This document shows positions 1-10,344 of a stretch of DNA of 64,000 nt, piece by piece. Position 1 is the stretch's first letter, and the number at the start of each line of letters is the position of its first letter. The notes under the pieces were generated by a model. The model did no database searches, was not told where the DNA came from, and saw nothing but the letters and a program-made list of their open reading frames with translations. Position numbers and translations under genes: made by a program. Source of the stretch: Citromicrobium bathyomarinum (lineage in GTDB: Bacteria > Pseudomonadota > Alphaproteobacteria > Sphingomonadales > Sphingomonadaceae); the NCBI GenBank assembly GCA_001306305.2, contig CP155577.1, positions 2,463,501 to 2,527,500 on the forward strand. Reading direction: 5' to 3'.

Positions 1-79
1 TCGCTGCGCGAGCGGTTGCGGCTCCGATCCCGCTCGCTCCGCCGGTCACAATGATGTTCTGGCCTGTAAGGTTCTGCAT
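1..79 (-). CDS. Short-chain dehydrogenase/reductase, 5' part only
   Basis: The first 26 codons are in the window and the gene runs off its left edge. The protein begins MQNLTGQNIIVTGGASGIG, which holds the TGxxxGIG nucleotide-binding motif of classical short-chain dehydrogenases right after the first beta strand. An AGGTGG ribosome binding site lies just before the ATG at 79. It follows the TonB receptor gene on the same strand with an 80-base gap. The substrate cannot be told from this fragment. Confidence 0.8.
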   Translation of the reverse strand, partial: MQNLTGQNIIVTGGASGIGAATARAA

Positions 80-159
80 ATGCCCACCTTTTCCGCTGAC
101 AGGTGTCGGACCTTCGGCGGGGTACGAACCTCGCACCCCGCCGAGCCCCTGTCGTCAAC

Positions 160-2493
160 TCAATATCGGAAGCTGAAGGATGCGCCGAATGTCCGGGGTT
201 CACCCGTAAAGCGGACGGCACCGTCTCCGGCAGAAGCGACCGAGTTCCAGTAGTATTCGTCGGTCAGGTTCCTGCCATAGATGCTGAGCCTCCAGCCATT
301 GTCGGAAATCAGCCCAACGCGGGCATCAAGTAGCGTGTAGGACGGCATCGCAAAACTTGCCGGCTCGCCAAGATCAGCGAAGGTGTCATCCCGATATGTG
401 ACGCTGCCGCCAATGAACGGTCGGATAGTGCCGCTGGTCTGGAACTCGTACTCGGCATCGAGATTGGCCGACCACGGTGGAGCGTAGCTGAATTCCTTGC
501 CAGAATAATCGAGTGGCTGGCCGGCGAAATCGAAACCAACGAAGTTTTTGACCTCTGTATCGATGTAGGTCGCCCCGCCCGTGATTCGGAGTCCGTCAAT
601 CGGCTCTGCAGTAATGTCGAATTCAATGCCATCCACCGTCGACTCAGGAATATTGACAAGTGTGGCTGTCACTAGCGCACCCTGAAGGACCGGGAGGAAC
701 CCGAAGAACTGTTTGTCCTTATAGTCGTAATGGAACGCTGCCGCATTGAGCTGAACCCTGCCATCGGCCAAAGTGAGCTTTGCGCCAGCTTCATACGACG
801 TCAGCTCCTCCTGTGTGACAGGCTGGATGACCGAATTGAAGAGGTTGACGATAACCGGAAAAGTACCGGCCTTGTAGCCTCTGCTGACTGCCCCGTAGAG
901 AAGCACCTGGTCCGAGGGCTCGTAGCTGACGATCCCGCGCCATGCGACGTTATCTTCCTTCTGGGTTTGATCTGCGAAGACTGGAAGGAACGAGAAATTG
1001 GGGGGGCCGTCATCAATGGTAATACACCCGCCCGATACGTAGGCTGCCGCCAAAGGCGGATCGATGCCCGAAACGATCGCCTGGCTGATCGCCCGGATGC
1101 CCGGCGTGCCCCCGCCATCGAACGTACAACCGAAGATCGATTGTTCGGTGTCGGTGTAGCGCGCACCCGCACTCAGCGTGAGACCATCGACAATCTCGAA
1201 ATCGACATTACCAAAGACGGCGAGAGCTTTCTGCGTAAGGTCGTACCGCCATTCGGCCGGCGAGTTGGGCGGAAAGCCTGTATATCCGATATACTCGTTC
1301 GCTACGCCTTCCGTGATGTCATCGTCGGCATAGCTGCCACCGATCACGAAGTTGACCCGACCATCAGCCAATTCGCCGGCTAGCCGAACTTCCTGGTTGA
1401 TCGACTCGATATCGGCTTTTGAAAGGGCCGGCTGCATTGGAACTGCCGTGCCGTCCTGATCGTGCGGAGAGCGAAAACGCGTGTCGATATAGTTCGTTAT
1501 CGACGTGAAAGTCAGGCTATCGGTAATTTCATAGTCGGCGCGCAAGATCGCCTGAACGGTATTGCTGTCCGCACGCGTATCGTAACCCAAGTCGAAATCA
1601 GCGTCGCGCGCGTCGTTGGGCTCGTTTCCGACATAACTGAGGAACGGACCTGCGGCAGGAGCTGCCGGGTTGACCGGAGTGAACAGGAATGCCTGCGCCT
1701 GCTGCTGCTCGCTCTTATCGTAAGAAGCATTGACGTTCAGCGCGACCGTCAGGCGATCTGTCGGAGTCCAGTCGAGGAGCAGCCTGCCTGCGAGTTTGTT
1801 CTGATCGCCGTTTTTCTGGTCGTTGAGAAAATACCCGCGCTGCCAGCCACCAAATTGTGTGGTTTGTGCAGCCACACGCGCACGAAGCGTGTCGCTCAAA
1901 GGTCCGCTGACATATGCCTCGGCGTTTGTTTCACCCCAATGGTTTACATCGACCCGGAAACCCGCCTCGAGGGAATAAGTAGGTTTCGCCGCGATTACGT
2001 TGATCGATCCACCGGTCGCGTTCTGTCCAAACAGCGTTCCCTGCGGCCCCTTGAGCACTTCAACACGCTCGACATCGAGGAACAGCGCCTGACCCATGAT
2101 CGGATAGGGAATCGAGGCTTCGTCAATGTAGGAACTGACGGTTGGAGGCGCCGATGCCTGGAAAGAGTTGAAGTTGACGCCGCGAAGCGAAAAGACCGGC
2201 GGACCGAAGACCGAAGTGGATGCGGTAAAACCGGGAACGACAGCTCCCAGGTCGGTTGCATCGATCACACCGGAAGCCTGAAGGGTTTCTGCGGTAGCCG
2301 CAACGACCGAAACCGGCACGTCACTCAATCTTTCTTCGCGCTTTTGAGCGGTCACGATGATTTCGAGACCAGTGCTCTCTTCAGCAGCTGGTTGCTCGTC
2401 GGACACATCCTGACCAAACGCAGCGACCGGAAAAGTTACCAAGCCCCCTGCCAGAACGGTCCAAGCCACCGAACAACGAAAATTTTGCCGCAT
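160..2493 (-). CDS. TonB-dependent outer membrane receptor
   Basis: This is a 777-residue TonB-dependent receptor from the chosen ATG at 2493. An in-frame ATG at 2505 would add four residues, but MRQNFRCSVAW gives a cleaner signal peptide and has GGGAGG upstream. After cleavage near AAFGQ comes a TonB box-like stretch EIIVTAQKR (about residues 44-52). A plug domain follows (VERVEVLKGPQGTLFG, then GGSINV), and then a beta barrel ending in the aromatic residue Tyr. The family imports large or scarce substrates across the outer membrane using TonB energy. It is of the sphingomonad type usually tied to organic substrates rather than a proven siderophore receptor. Its neighbours, a ferredoxin, a ferredoxin reductase and a dehydrogenase, suggest uptake of a hydrophobic carbon source. 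That link is inference. Confidence 0.9.
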   Translation of the reverse strand: MRQNFRCSVAWTVLAGGLVTFPVAAFGQDVSDEQPAAEESTGLEIIVTAQKREERLSDVPVSVVAATAETLQASGVIDATDLGAVVPGFTASTSVFGPPVFSLRGVNFNSFQASAPPTVSSYIDEASIPYPIMGQALFLDVERVEVLKGPQGTLFGQNATGGSINVIAAKPTYSLEAGFRVDVNHWGETNAEAYVSGPLSDTLRARVAAQTTQFGGWQRGYFLNDQKNGDQNKLAGRLLLDWTPTDRLTVALNVNASYDKSEQQQAQAFLFTPVNPAAPAAGPFLSYVGNEPNDARDADFDLGYDTRADSNTVQAILRADYEITDSLTFTSITNYIDTRFRSPHDQDGTAVPMQPALSKADIESINQEVRLAGELADGRVNFVIGGSYADDDITEGVANEYIGYTGFPPNSPAEWRYDLTQKALAVFGNVDFEIVDGLTLSAGARYTDTEQSIFGCTFDGGGTPGIRAISQAIVSGIDPPLAAAYVSGGCITIDDGPPNFSFLPVFADQTQKEDNVAWRGIVSYEPSDQVLLYGAVSRGYKAGTFPVIVNLFNSVIQPVTQEELTSYEAGAKLTLADGRVQLNAAAFHYDYKDKQFFGFLPVLQGALVTATLVNIPESTVDGIEFDITAEPIDGLRITGGATYIDTEVKNFVGFDFAGQPLDYSGKEFSYAPPWSANLDAEYEFQTSGTIRPFIGGSVTYRDDTFADLGEPASFAMPSYTLLDARVGLISDNGWRLSIYGRNLTDEYYWNSVASAGDGAVRFTGEPRTFGASFSFRY

Positions 2494-2597
2494 ACATCCT
2501 CCCATAGGTGTCCCGCTATCGGGGACTTGTTCGATACGATGGATAGGATGTAGCCGTTTGACGGTCTGTCCCTATGGCAGGTGACAATCCGGGTCGA

Positions 2598-3830
2598 TCA
2601 CAAAGCGGCAAGTTCTTTAAGTGGGATCGAAGCATTGGCGAGGAGGGTCGGGTCGATAACTCTGCGAGTCTCGATCAACTTTCGCGCCTGGACGTAATCC
2701 TTCGTGTTGTTGACACAATCGATGGCGACGATCCTGCCATCCTTGCAGTAAACCAGCGAGAACTTGGCTTCGGCAACGGACCCGCGCACCACGGTTTGGT
2801 CATAATCGACGGAAAGACCTGCAGTCTGTAAACGGCAATCGTACTGATTGGACCAGAACCACGGGAGCGAATTATAGGCTGCATCCTGTCCGCAAAGCAC
2901 CTTCGCGACCGTAGTTGCCATGTCGCTGGCGTTCTGCACCGATTCAACTCTCAAGTGCGCATCGCCAGCCCATGAGTTGCTATGGCAGGCGCAATCGCCG
3001 ATGGCGAAGATGTCGACTACGCTCGTTCTGCATTTCTCGTCGACGTCGACCCCGTTCTCTCCGGCGGCTCCGGCCCGTTTGACCGGCTCGACGGAAGGAA
3101 TAATTCCGATGCCGACGATCACCATATCGGCGGGGATCTCGGTTCCATCGGTCAATTCCACCCCTGCAACATTGGGACCATCGCCAAAGAGTCTCTTCAC
3201 ACCCACGCCGAGCCGCAGATCGACGCCCTGCTCTGCATGCATGGATTGCACGAAATCACTGATGGTTTCGTCGGCCACGCGTGACAGCACCCGCGGCAAT
3301 GCTTCGACAAGGATGACCTCGCGTCCCATTTTGCGAAGTACGGCAGCCGCTTCGAGACCGATATAGCCCCCGCCGATCACGACGACGCGATTTGCGCCCG
3401 ATCGCAAGCTGGCTGCAATATGATCGACATCGGTACGGCTGCGAACGCCATGCACCCCCTGAAGGTCGGCTCCCGGGCAACTCAGCATTCGCGGTTCGCC
3501 CCCAGCAGCCCAGACAAGCGACCCGTAAGCGAACTGTCTGCCGTCAGCCGATGAGGCGACATGGGATTCAGCATCGATCGACACGATGTCGCAGCCCAGC
3601 TTGATTTCGACGTTCTTGCTTTCCCAGAACTCAGCCGGTCGGATCAACAATCGTTCGAACGGCTTGTCCCCTGCCAGATAGTCCTTGGATAGCGGAGGTC
3701 GTTCGTACGGCAATTCGGTATCGCGGCTCACCATCAGGATCGAGCCTTCGAAGCCAAACTGGCGCAGGCTGATGGCTGCCTGGGCACCGCCGTGCCCCGT
3801 GCCGACTATCACAATGTCATAGATTTTCAT
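2598..3830 (-). CDS. FAD-dependent ferredoxin reductase
   Basis: The 410-residue protein is a pyridine nucleotide-disulphide oxidoreductase of the rubredoxin/putidaredoxin reductase group. It passes electrons from NAD(P)H through FAD to a small ferredoxin. It shows an N-terminal FAD fold (IVGTGHGGAQA, residues 8-18), the PYERPPLSKDYL block typical of ferredoxin reductases, a second nucleotide-binding fold (VVVIGGGYIGLEAA, about 149-162), and an FAD-contact motif FAIGDC near 275-280. A complete [2Fe-2S] ferredoxin gene lies 63 bases upstream on the same strand, so the two likely form a redox pair for a cytochrome P450 or a Rieske oxygenase. No such terminal oxygenase is in the window. The ATG at 3830 fits the family start. 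Confidence 0.9.
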   Translation of the reverse strand: MKIYDIVIVGTGHGGAQAAISLRQFGFEGSILMVSRDTELPYERPPLSKDYLAGDKPFERLLIRPAEFWESKNVEIKLGCDIVSIDAESHVASSADGRQFAYGSLVWAAGGEPRMLSCPGADLQGVHGVRSRTDVDHIAASLRSGANRVVVIGGGYIGLEAAAVLRKMGREVILVEALPRVLSRVADETISDFVQSMHAEQGVDLRLGVGVKRLFGDGPNVAGVELTDGTEIPADMVIVGIGIIPSVEPVKRAGAAGENGVDVDEKCRTSVVDIFAIGDCACHSNSWAGDAHLRVESVQNASDMATTVAKVLCGQDAAYNSLPWFWSNQYDCRLQTAGLSVDYDQTVVRGSVAEAKFSLVYCKDGRIVAIDCVNNTKDYVQARKLIETRRVIDPTLLANASIPLKELAAL

Positions 3831-3893
3831 GGCAATCTCCGCCCGATCAGCCGTTGCAATTTGTGCGAAGACAAACCTTCGGCGTTAATTTTC

Positions 3894-4211
3894 TCAATCT
3901 TCTTGCGCGATTGTGACCTTCAGCCCGTCCAAGTCTTCTGTGAGTGGTATCTGGCAAGATAGCCGTGACTGATCGTCGCGATGATCGGAACTCTCAAGGA
4001 GGTCATCCTCGTCTTCGCTGATGTCCGGGAGCTTGGCGAGCCAGCTCTCATCCACGTGAACATGGCAAGTAGCGCAGGAACAGCATCCGCCGCAGAGGGC
4101 AAGGAGCTCATCGATACCGGAATCCCGGATCGCCTCCATCAGCGAACCGTCAGGCGTGGTCGAGATGGTCTTGGTACTTCCATCCCTCAGTGTCGCAAGA
4201 ACATTGATCAT
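3894..4211 (-). CDS. [2Fe-2S] ferredoxin, adrenodoxin/putidaredoxin type
   Basis: The 105-residue protein is a typical-length vertebrate-type ferredoxin. The cluster ligands are visible as Cys40, Cys46, Cys49 and Cys86 in the order C-x5-C-x2-C-x36-C. Two further cysteines (43 and 44) sit inside the loop, which is less usual. Ferredoxins of this class hand single electrons from an FAD reductase to a cytochrome P450 or similar oxygenase. The cognate reductase is next in the same direction. The gene starts 21 bases after the pccA stop, so it may be read through from the propionyl-CoA operon. No P450 gene is nearby. Confidence 0.9.
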   Translation of the reverse strand: MINVLATLRDGSTKTISTTPDGSLMEAIRDSGIDELLALCGGCCSCATCHVHVDESWLAKLPDISEDEDDLLESSDHRDDQSRLSCQIPLTEDLDGLKVTIAQED

Positions 4212-4232
4212 ATCAGGTATCCGAATGTTTCT

Positions 4233-6263
4233 TCAAGTTGCATTTGAAAGCGTGAGAATGACTTCATCGACAATAAGGCTTGCGCCTTCGCTGACGTTTA
4301 TTTTGGCCACCACCGCCTGTTTCTCGGCGCGCAGGATGTTTTCCATCTTCATCGCCTCGACCGTCGCCAGCGGCTGGCCCGGATGGACTTCCTCGCCTTC
4401 AGCCACATGAAGTTTTACCAGCAGGCCGGGCATCGGACAGATGAGCATCTTGGAGAGATCGGGCGGCACCTTCTCGATCATGTGACCGGCAAGGTGGGCG
4501 ATGCGGGTCTGGAGGATGCGCAGCTGGTGCGTCGCCCCCCGCGCGGTGATGGCATAGCCCATGCGCGTCGGCTTCAGTAGCAGCGTCAGCGCCTCTCCTT
4601 CCGCCTCGAGGTCGAGCATCGTCTCGCCCGGCGTGTATTTCATGTCGAGATCGACCGGCTCGCTGTCGACCGTGATTGCCTCTTCTTCGAGCACCACGTG
4701 ATAGTCGGCCTCGCCGATCCGCACGGTCCAGTCGCCCGGCGCGTAAGAATAGCCGTCGAGCTGCTGGTCGATCCGCCGCGCGCGGTCGGCATCGGCGGTC
4801 GCGAGCACACCGCCCACGGCAGCGAGGGCCTTCTTCAACTGGTCGCTCGCCGGAGCGCCCTCGAAACCGTCGGGGTATTCCTCGGCGATAAAGCCGGTTG
4901 TCAGCTCGCCAGAGCGGAAGCGCTCGTGCTGCATGATCGCGCTGAGGAAATCGACATTGTGCCCCAAGCCTTCTATGCGGAATGCATCGAGCGCGGCAAT
5001 CTGCAAGTCGGCGGCCTCGTCGCGCGTTTCGCCCCAGGTGACCAGCTTGGCGATCATCGGGTCGTAGAACATCGACACCTCGCCGCCTTCGAACACGCCA
5101 TCGTCGACCCGAACGCCGTCGATGCCGCGGCGACCGTTTTCGGCCCCGTCATCGGCCCATGGCTCGACCGGTGGCTGGTAGCGGACGAGGCGGCCCGTCG
5201 AGGGCAGGAAACCGCGGTAGGGGTCTTCGGCATAGACGCGGTTCTCGATCGCCCAGCCATCGATCTTCACGTCGTCCTGCGTAATCGAAAGCTTTTCCCC
5301 CGCCGCGACGCGGATCATTTGCTCGACGAGGTCGACGCCGGTGATCGCCTCGGTGACGGGGTGCTCTACCTGCAGGCGGGTGTTCATCTCGAGGAAATAG
5401 AAGCTCTCGCCCGTCGGGTCCGCGCCCGAGACGATCAGCTCGACCGTGCCCGCGCTGTGATAGTTCACCGCCTTCGACAGGGCGACGCATTGCTCGCCCA
5501 TGGCCTTGCGCATCTTCGCCGTCACGAAAGGCGACGGCGCTTCTTCCACGACCTTCTGGTGGCGACGCTGGATGCTGCACTCGCGCTCATTGAGATAAAT
5601 GACGTTGCCGTGCTTGTCGCCGAGGATCTGGATCTCGATGTGGCGCGGGTTCTCGATGAATTTCTCGATGAACACGCGGTCGTCGCCGAAGGAGTTGAGG
5701 CCCTCGCGCTTGGTCGCCTCGAAGCCCTCGCGCACGTCCTTTTCGGAGTAGGCAAGGCGCATGCCCTTGCCCCCGCCCCCGGCGCTGGCCTTCATCATCA
5801 CCGGATAGGTGATTTCGTTGGCGATCTCGACCGCATGCTCGGTATCACGGATCTCGCCGACGAAACCGGGCACGACGTTGACGCCCGCTTCCTTGGCGAT
5901 CATCTTGGACTCGATCTTGTCGCCCATCGCGGCGATGGCGTTCACCGGCGGGCCGATGAAGGCGATGCCTTCCTTCTCCAGCGCCTCGACGAAGCTCGCG
6001 CGTTCGGACAGGAAACCGTAGCCCGGATGCACCGCCTCGGCGCCCGTATGCTTGCACGCGGCGATGATCTTGTCCGCGATCAGGTAGCTCTCGGCCGCGG
6101 GCGCCGGGCCGATGTGCACCGCCTCGTCCGCCATCCGAACGAACGGCGCGCGGGCGTCGGCATCCGAATAGACCGCGACCGTCGCGATACCCATGCGCCG
6201 CGCGGTCTTGATGACCCGGCACGCGATTTCGCCACGATTGGCGATAAGGATCTTTTTGAACAT
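4233..6263 (-). CDS. pccA: Propionyl/acetyl-CoA carboxylase alpha subunit (biotin carboxylase + biotin carrier)
   Basis: The 676-residue protein carries a biotin carboxylase module at the N-terminus (FKKILIANRGEIACRVI start, ATP-grasp glycine-rich loop KASAGGGGKGMR). At the C-terminus is a biotinyl domain with the AMKM motif, whose acceptor is Lys639. With PccB it carboxylates propionyl-CoA to methylmalonyl-CoA using ATP and bicarbonate. The start ATG overlaps the stop of the mutase gene as TAATG, so the three genes are translationally coupled. The central BT domain that bridges alpha and beta subunits in PCC enzymes is compatible with the length, and the mutase next door favours propionyl-CoA over other substrates. 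It is complete, with no sign of damage. Confidence 0.95.
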   Translation of the reverse strand: MFKKILIANRGEIACRVIKTARRMGIATVAVYSDADARAPFVRMADEAVHIGPAPAAESYLIADKIIAACKHTGAEAVHPGYGFLSERASFVEALEKEGIAFIGPPVNAIAAMGDKIESKMIAKEAGVNVVPGFVGEIRDTEHAVEIANEITYPVMMKASAGGGGKGMRLAYSEKDVREGFEATKREGLNSFGDDRVFIEKFIENPRHIEIQILGDKHGNVIYLNERECSIQRRHQKVVEEAPSPFVTAKMRKAMGEQCVALSKAVNYHSAGTVELIVSGADPTGESFYFLEMNTRLQVEHPVTEAITGVDLVEQMIRVAAGEKLSITQDDVKIDGWAIENRVYAEDPYRGFLPSTGRLVRYQPPVEPWADDGAENGRRGIDGVRVDDGVFEGGEVSMFYDPMIAKLVTWGETRDEAADLQIAALDAFRIEGLGHNVDFLSAIMQHERFRSGELTTGFIAEEYPDGFEGAPASDQLKKALAAVGGVLATADADRARRIDQQLDGYSYAPGDWTVRIGEADYHVVLEEEAITVDSEPVDLDMKYTPGETMLDLEAEGEALTLLLKPTRMGYAITARGATHQLRILQTRIAHLAGHMIEKVPPDLSKMLICPMPGLLVKLHVAEGEEVHPGQPLATVEAMKMENILRAEKQAVVAKINVSEGASLIVDEVILTLSNAT

Positions 6264-8431
6264 TAGTGTGAAGCCTCGTCCAGATCTTCACCCGCAGGCG
6301 GCATATTGTGGCCGAGCAGGCGCAACACATCGGCGGCGCATTCGACCACATTGCTGCCCGGGCCGTAGATGCCCTGCACCCCTGCATCGCGCAGGAAGTC
6401 GTAGTCCTTCTGCGGGATCACGCCGCCGGCGACCACCTTGATATCGGCGCGGCCAGCCTCTTTCAGCAGACCGATCAATTCGGGGATGAGTGTCTTGTGG
6501 CCCGCCGCAAGGCTGCTCGCGCCGATGGCGTCGACGTTGTTCTCGAGCGCCATGTCGCGGGTTTCCGCAGGCGTCTGGAACAGCGGGCCGGAGACGACCT
6601 CGAAGCCCATGTCGGCAAAGGCGCTGGCAATCACGTTGGCGCCGCGATCGTGGCCGTCCTGCCCCATCTTGGCGACCATCAGCTTCGGCGCGCGGCCAAG
6701 GCGGCGCTCGACCGCCTTCACGCCCTCGACTACCTGCCGGTAGCGGGAGTCTTCCGAGTAAGCTTCGGAATACACGCCGCGCACGGGCCTCGGCATGGTG
6801 TCGTAGCGACCGTAGGCGTCTTCCATCGCCTGGCTGATTTCGCCCAGCGTCGCATCGTGCCGCGCAGCCTCGACAGCCAATGCGAGGAGGTTGCCCTCGC
6901 GCTGCGCCGCCCCGCGTGCCAGCGCATCAAGCGCGGCCTTGCAGGAGAATTCGTCGCGGGCTTCGCGGACCGCCTTGAGGCGGGCGATCTGGCTCTGGCG
7001 AACGGCGTGGTTGTCGATGTCGAGCGTCTCGATATCGGCCTCTTCGGGCAGGCGGTACTTGTTCACGCCGACGATCACCGTCTCGCCCTTGTCGACGCTC
7101 GCCTGCTTGGCCGCGGCGGCCATCTCGATCTGCGCCTTGGGTTTGCCGCTGGCGACATATTCGGTCATGCCGCCTGCCGCCTCGACCTCGTCGAGCAGTT
7201 TGCGCGCCTCATCGATCAGCGCGGCGGTCAGGCTCTCGATATAATAGCTGCCGCCCAGCGGATCGGCGACCTTGGTCACTCCGGTCTCTTCCTGGATCAC
7301 GAGCTGAGTATTGCGCGCGATCCGGGCGGAGAAATCGGTCGGCAGCGCGATCGCCTCGTCCAGCGCATTGGTGTGGAGCGACTGCGTGCCGCCCAGCACC
7401 GCCGCCATCGCCTCGATCGTGGTGCGGATGACGTTGTTGTAAGGGTCCTGCTCCTGCAAGCTGACGCCGCTCGTCTGGCAGTGGGTGCGGAGCATCTTCG
7501 ACTTGGGGTTCTGCGCCCCCAGCCCTTCCATCACATCGTGCCACAGCGCGCGGGCGGCGCGCATCTTGGCGATCTCCATGAAGAAGTTCATGCCGATGCC
7601 CCAGAAGAAGGACAGGCGCGGCGCGAAGGCATCGATGTCGAGGCCTGCTTCCATCGCGCGCTTGGCGTATTCCTTGCCGTCGGCAATGGTGAAGGCCAGC
7701 TCCTGCACCGCCGTCGCCCCGGCTTCGTGCATGTGATAGCCGCTGATCGAGATGCTGTTGAACTTGGGCATCTGTGCCGAGGTGTAGGCGATGATGTCCG
7801 AGACGATCCGCATGCTCGGCTCGGGTGGGTAGATGTAGGTGTTGCGGACCATGAACTCCTTGAGGATGTCGTTCTGGATGGTCCCGGCAAGCTTATCCTG
7901 CGATACACCCTGTCGCTCGGCAGCAACGATGTAGAACGCCATGACCGGGATCACCGCGCCGTTCATCGTCATCGACACGCTCATCTCGTCGAGCGGGATC
8001 TGGTCGAACAGGATTTCCATGTCGCGCACGGTGTCGATCGCGACGCCCGCCTTGCCGACATCGCCGACCACGCGCGGATGGTCGCTGTCATAGCCGCGAT
8101 GCGTGGCGAGGTCGAAGGCGACCGAAAGGCCCTTCTGCCCGGCGGCGAGGTTGCGGCGATAGAAGGCGTTGGATTCCTCGGCGGTCGAGAAGCCTGCATA
8201 TTGCCGGATTGTCCAAGGGCGGCCGGTGTACATGCTCGCATAAGGCCCGCGCGTGAACGGCGCGATGCCGGGAACGCCGGGGTCGAGGTCCACCGTATCC
8301 TCGGAAGTGTAGAGCGGCTTCACCGCGATCCCCTCGGGCGTGCGCCAGGTCAGGTCGCGGCCCTTCACTTCCTTGTCGGCGAGAGGCTTCCAGTCTTCGT
8401 AGGTCGGCTTTTCAGTCATCCGAACGGTCAC
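6263..8431 (-). CDS. scpA: Methylmalonyl-CoA mutase
   Basis: This single-chain mutase of about 720 residues converts methylmalonyl-CoA to succinyl-CoA with adenosylcobalamin. The N-terminal part is the substrate-binding TIM barrel ([18 protein letters not shown]). The C-terminal part is the B12-binding domain with the DxHxxG motif QDGHDRG, the cobalt-ligand histidine being about residue 594. The longest reading starts at a GTG (8431) overlapping the pccB stop as GTGA. An ATG at 8419 gives a start four codons later. Neither has a good ribosome binding site, so coupling to pccB is likely. The length is normal for the homodimeric form. No epimerase gene is in the window. Confidence 0.95.
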   Translation of the reverse strand: MTVRMTEKPTYEDWKPLADKEVKGRDLTWRTPEGIAVKPLYTSEDTVDLDPGVPGIAPFTRGPYASMYTGRPWTIRQYAGFSTAEESNAFYRRNLAAGQKGLSVAFDLATHRGYDSDHPRVVGDVGKAGVAIDTVRDMEILFDQIPLDEMSVSMTMNGAVIPVMAFYIVAAERQGVSQDKLAGTIQNDILKEFMVRNTYIYPPEPSMRIVSDIIAYTSAQMPKFNSISISGYHMHEAGATAVQELAFTIADGKEYAKRAMEAGLDIDAFAPRLSFFWGIGMNFFMEIAKMRAARALWHDVMEGLGAQNPKSKMLRTHCQTSGVSLQEQDPYNNVIRTTIEAMAAVLGGTQSLHTNALDEAIALPTDFSARIARNTQLVIQEETGVTKVADPLGGSYYIESLTAALIDEARKLLDEVEAAGGMTEYVASGKPKAQIEMAAAAKQASVDKGETVIVGVNKYRLPEEADIETLDIDNHAVRQSQIARLKAVREARDEFSCKAALDALARGAAQREGNLLALAVEAARHDATLGEISQAMEDAYGRYDTMPRPVRGVYSEAYSEDSRYRQVVEGVKAVERRLGRAPKLMVAKMGQDGHDRGANVIASAFADMGFEVVSGPLFQTPAETRDMALENNVDAIGASSLAAGHKTLIPELIGLLKEAGRADIKVVAGGVIPQKDYDFLRDAGVQGIYGPGSNVVECAADVLRLLGHNMPPAGEDLDEASH

Positions 8432-9960
8432 AACGGAATATTGTCATGTTTCTTCCACGGGTTCTCGAGCTGCTTCGTCCGCAGTTTGCGTAGCCCGAGC
8501 GCAATCCGCCGACGGGTCGAGTGCGGGTAGATCACCTCGTCGATATAGCCGCGCTGCGCTGCCACGAAGGGGTTGGCGAAGCGGTCTTCGTATTCCTTGG
8601 TTTTCTCGGCGATCTTGCCCGGATCGTCGCGATCCTGGCGGAAGATGATCTCCACCGCGCCCTTTGCGCCCATCACGGCGATTTCGGCGGTGGGCCAGGC
8701 GTAGTTGAGGTCGCCGCGCAGGTGCTTGGACGCCATCACGTCATAGGCGCCGCCATAGGCCTTGCGGGTGATGACGGTGATCTTGGGCACGGTCGCCTCG
8801 GCATAGGCGAAGAGCAGCTTCGCGCCGTGCTTGATGATGCCATTGTGCTCCTGCGCCGTGCCGGGAAGGAAGCCGGGCACGTCGACGAAGGTCAGGATCG
8901 GGATTTCGAAGGCATCGCAGAAGCGCACGAAGCGCGCGGCTTTCTTGGAAGAATTGATGTCGAGCACGCCGGCGAGCACCATGGGCTGGTTCGCCACCAC
9001 GCCCACCGTGCGCCCTTCGATCCGGCCGAAGCCGCAGATGATATTGCCCGCATGGTTCGGCTGGATCTCGAAGAAATCGCCTTCGTCCAGCGTCTTGCGG
9101 ATGACTTCGTGCATGTCATAGGGCTGATTGGCGGTGTCGGGGATCAGCGTGTCGAGGCTGGTTTCCTCGCGGTCGACCGGGTCGCTGGTCGGGCGTTCGG
9201 GCACCGCCTCGCGGTTGGACAGCGGGAGGAAGTCGAAGAAGTCGCGCGTCGCCAGCAGCGTCTCGATGTCGTTCTCGAAGCTGTTGTCGGCCACGCTGGT
9301 CTTGGTGGTGTGGGTCTTGGCGCCGCCCAGTTCTTCCTGCGTCACCACCTCGTTGGTGACTGTCTTCACCACGTCGGGTCCGGTGACGAACATGTAGCTG
9401 CTGTCTTCCACCATGAAGATGAAGTCGGTCATGGCGGGGGAATAGACCGCCCCGCCCGCGCAAGGCCCCATGATCAGGCTGATCTGCGGTACCACGCCGC
9501 TCGCCAGTACATTGCGCTGGAACACCTCGGCATAGCCGCCGAGGCTGGCTACGCCTTCCTGGATGCGCGCGCCGCCGCTGTCGTTGAGGCCGACGACCGG
9601 CGCGCCGACCTTCATCGCGGTGTCCATGACCTTGCAGATTTTCTCCGCATGCCGCTTGGAAAGAGAGCCGCCGAAGACGGTGAAATCCTGGGAGAAAACG
9701 TAAACCAGGCGGCCATTGATCGTGCCGCTGCCCGTGACCACGCCGTCACCGGGGATGCGCTGTTCCGCCATGTCGAAATCGACGCAGTCATGTTCGACAT
9801 AGCGGTCGAGTTCCTCGAAGCTGCCCTCGTCGAGCAGCACATCTAGCCGCTCGCGCGCTGTAAGCTTGCCCTTGGCGTGCTGCGCGGCGATGCGTTTCTC
9901 GCCGCCCCCCAGCTCGGCAGCTTCGCGGCGGCGTTCCATTTCGGCGATATTGGCGGACAT
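8428..9960 (-). CDS. pccB: Propionyl-CoA carboxylase beta subunit (carboxyltransferase)
   Basis: The 510-residue protein is the carboxyltransferase half of propionyl-CoA carboxylase and moves CO2 from biotin to propionyl-CoA. It has the two crotonase-like halves of the family: an N-terminal part with [12 protein letters not shown] and [10 protein letters not shown], and a C-terminal part with [10 protein letters not shown] and [10 protein letters not shown]. It is the first gene of the pccB-mutase-pccA operon, and its promoter must lie in the roughly 300 bases upstream. The operon feeds propionate, odd-chain fatty acids and branched amino acids or sterol side chains into succinyl-CoA. Confidence 0.95.
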   Translation of the reverse strand: MSANIAEMERRREAAELGGGEKRIAAQHAKGKLTARERLDVLLDEGSFEELDRYVEHDCVDFDMAEQRIPGDGVVTGSGTINGRLVYVFSQDFTVFGGSLSKRHAEKICKVMDTAMKVGAPVVGLNDSGGARIQEGVASLGGYAEVFQRNVLASGVVPQISLIMGPCAGGAVYSPAMTDFIFMVEDSSYMFVTGPDVVKTVTNEVVTQEELGGAKTHTTKTSVADNSFENDIETLLATRDFFDFLPLSNREAVPERPTSDPVDREETSLDTLIPDTANQPYDMHEVIRKTLDEGDFFEIQPNHAGNIICGFGRIEGRTVGVVANQPMVLAGVLDINSSKKAARFVRFCDAFEIPILTFVDVPGFLPGTAQEHNGIIKHGAKLLFAYAEATVPKITVITRKAYGGAYDVMASKHLRGDLNYAWPTAEIAVMGAKGAVEIIFRQDRDDPGKIAEKTKEYEDRFANPFVAAQRGYIDEVIYPHSTRRRIALGLRKLRTKQLENPWKKHDNIPL

Positions 9961-10344
9961 GGTCTCGTTTCTTCATAATTCAGAGGCCTAATCGCAGTCA
10001 CACGAGTGACGCAGCTCACCGCAGGGCGATGACCCACTCAGGTGTTAGAGAATCCTCGTTTCCAGCGTCCCTAGTGATGCCTTTTGTCCGGCGGCTCATT
10101 CCCCATCTACAGGGACACAATCCTTTAAGCTTTGCTCGAAGACCCTTCGACCGACCTTTTGCAATAAGGTGCTTGGACGACATCAAGTCGTCCGCGCTAC
10201 ATTTTGGGAGCGACCGAGTTTGCCGAAAGTCGAGAGATGAAGACAAGCGTCAGGAAATGTGAACTTGATGGGCTCGCTTTGGCGCCTTCCCTTCGTCGCC
10301 CTATTTGCGCGAGAAATTCCGGGAAAAGTTCGACGAACGTCCCA
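9961..10344. other. Gap between the chromosomal operon and the island
   Basis: This 384-base stretch separates pccB from the first island gene. It must contain the pccB promoter on the minus strand, but I cannot place a convincing -35/-10 pair. Two short open frames here resemble no family I know and lack ribosome binding sites. I looked for a second copy of the tRNA-Met 3' end that would mark the other edge of the island and saw none. The left boundary of the island is therefore placed here only by gene content. Confidence 0.5.

Noticed and set aside
4698-6266. A 522-codon plus-strand open frame opposite pccA
   Set aside because: It mirrors pccA codon structure and resembles no family. The same holds for the frame at 8521-9846 opposite pccB.
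6308-8530. A 740-codon plus-strand open frame opposite the mutase gene
   Set aside because: It is antisense to a well-conserved gene, Ala/Arg/Asp-rich in the manner of GC-rich shadows, and has no domain.
10016-10262. Small open frames on both strands beside pccB
   Set aside because: No ribosome binding site and no recognisable family. They fully overlap each other.
9961-10344. A left attachment site matching the tRNA-Met 3' end
   Set aside because: I compared the region by eye in both orientations and found no convincing repeat.
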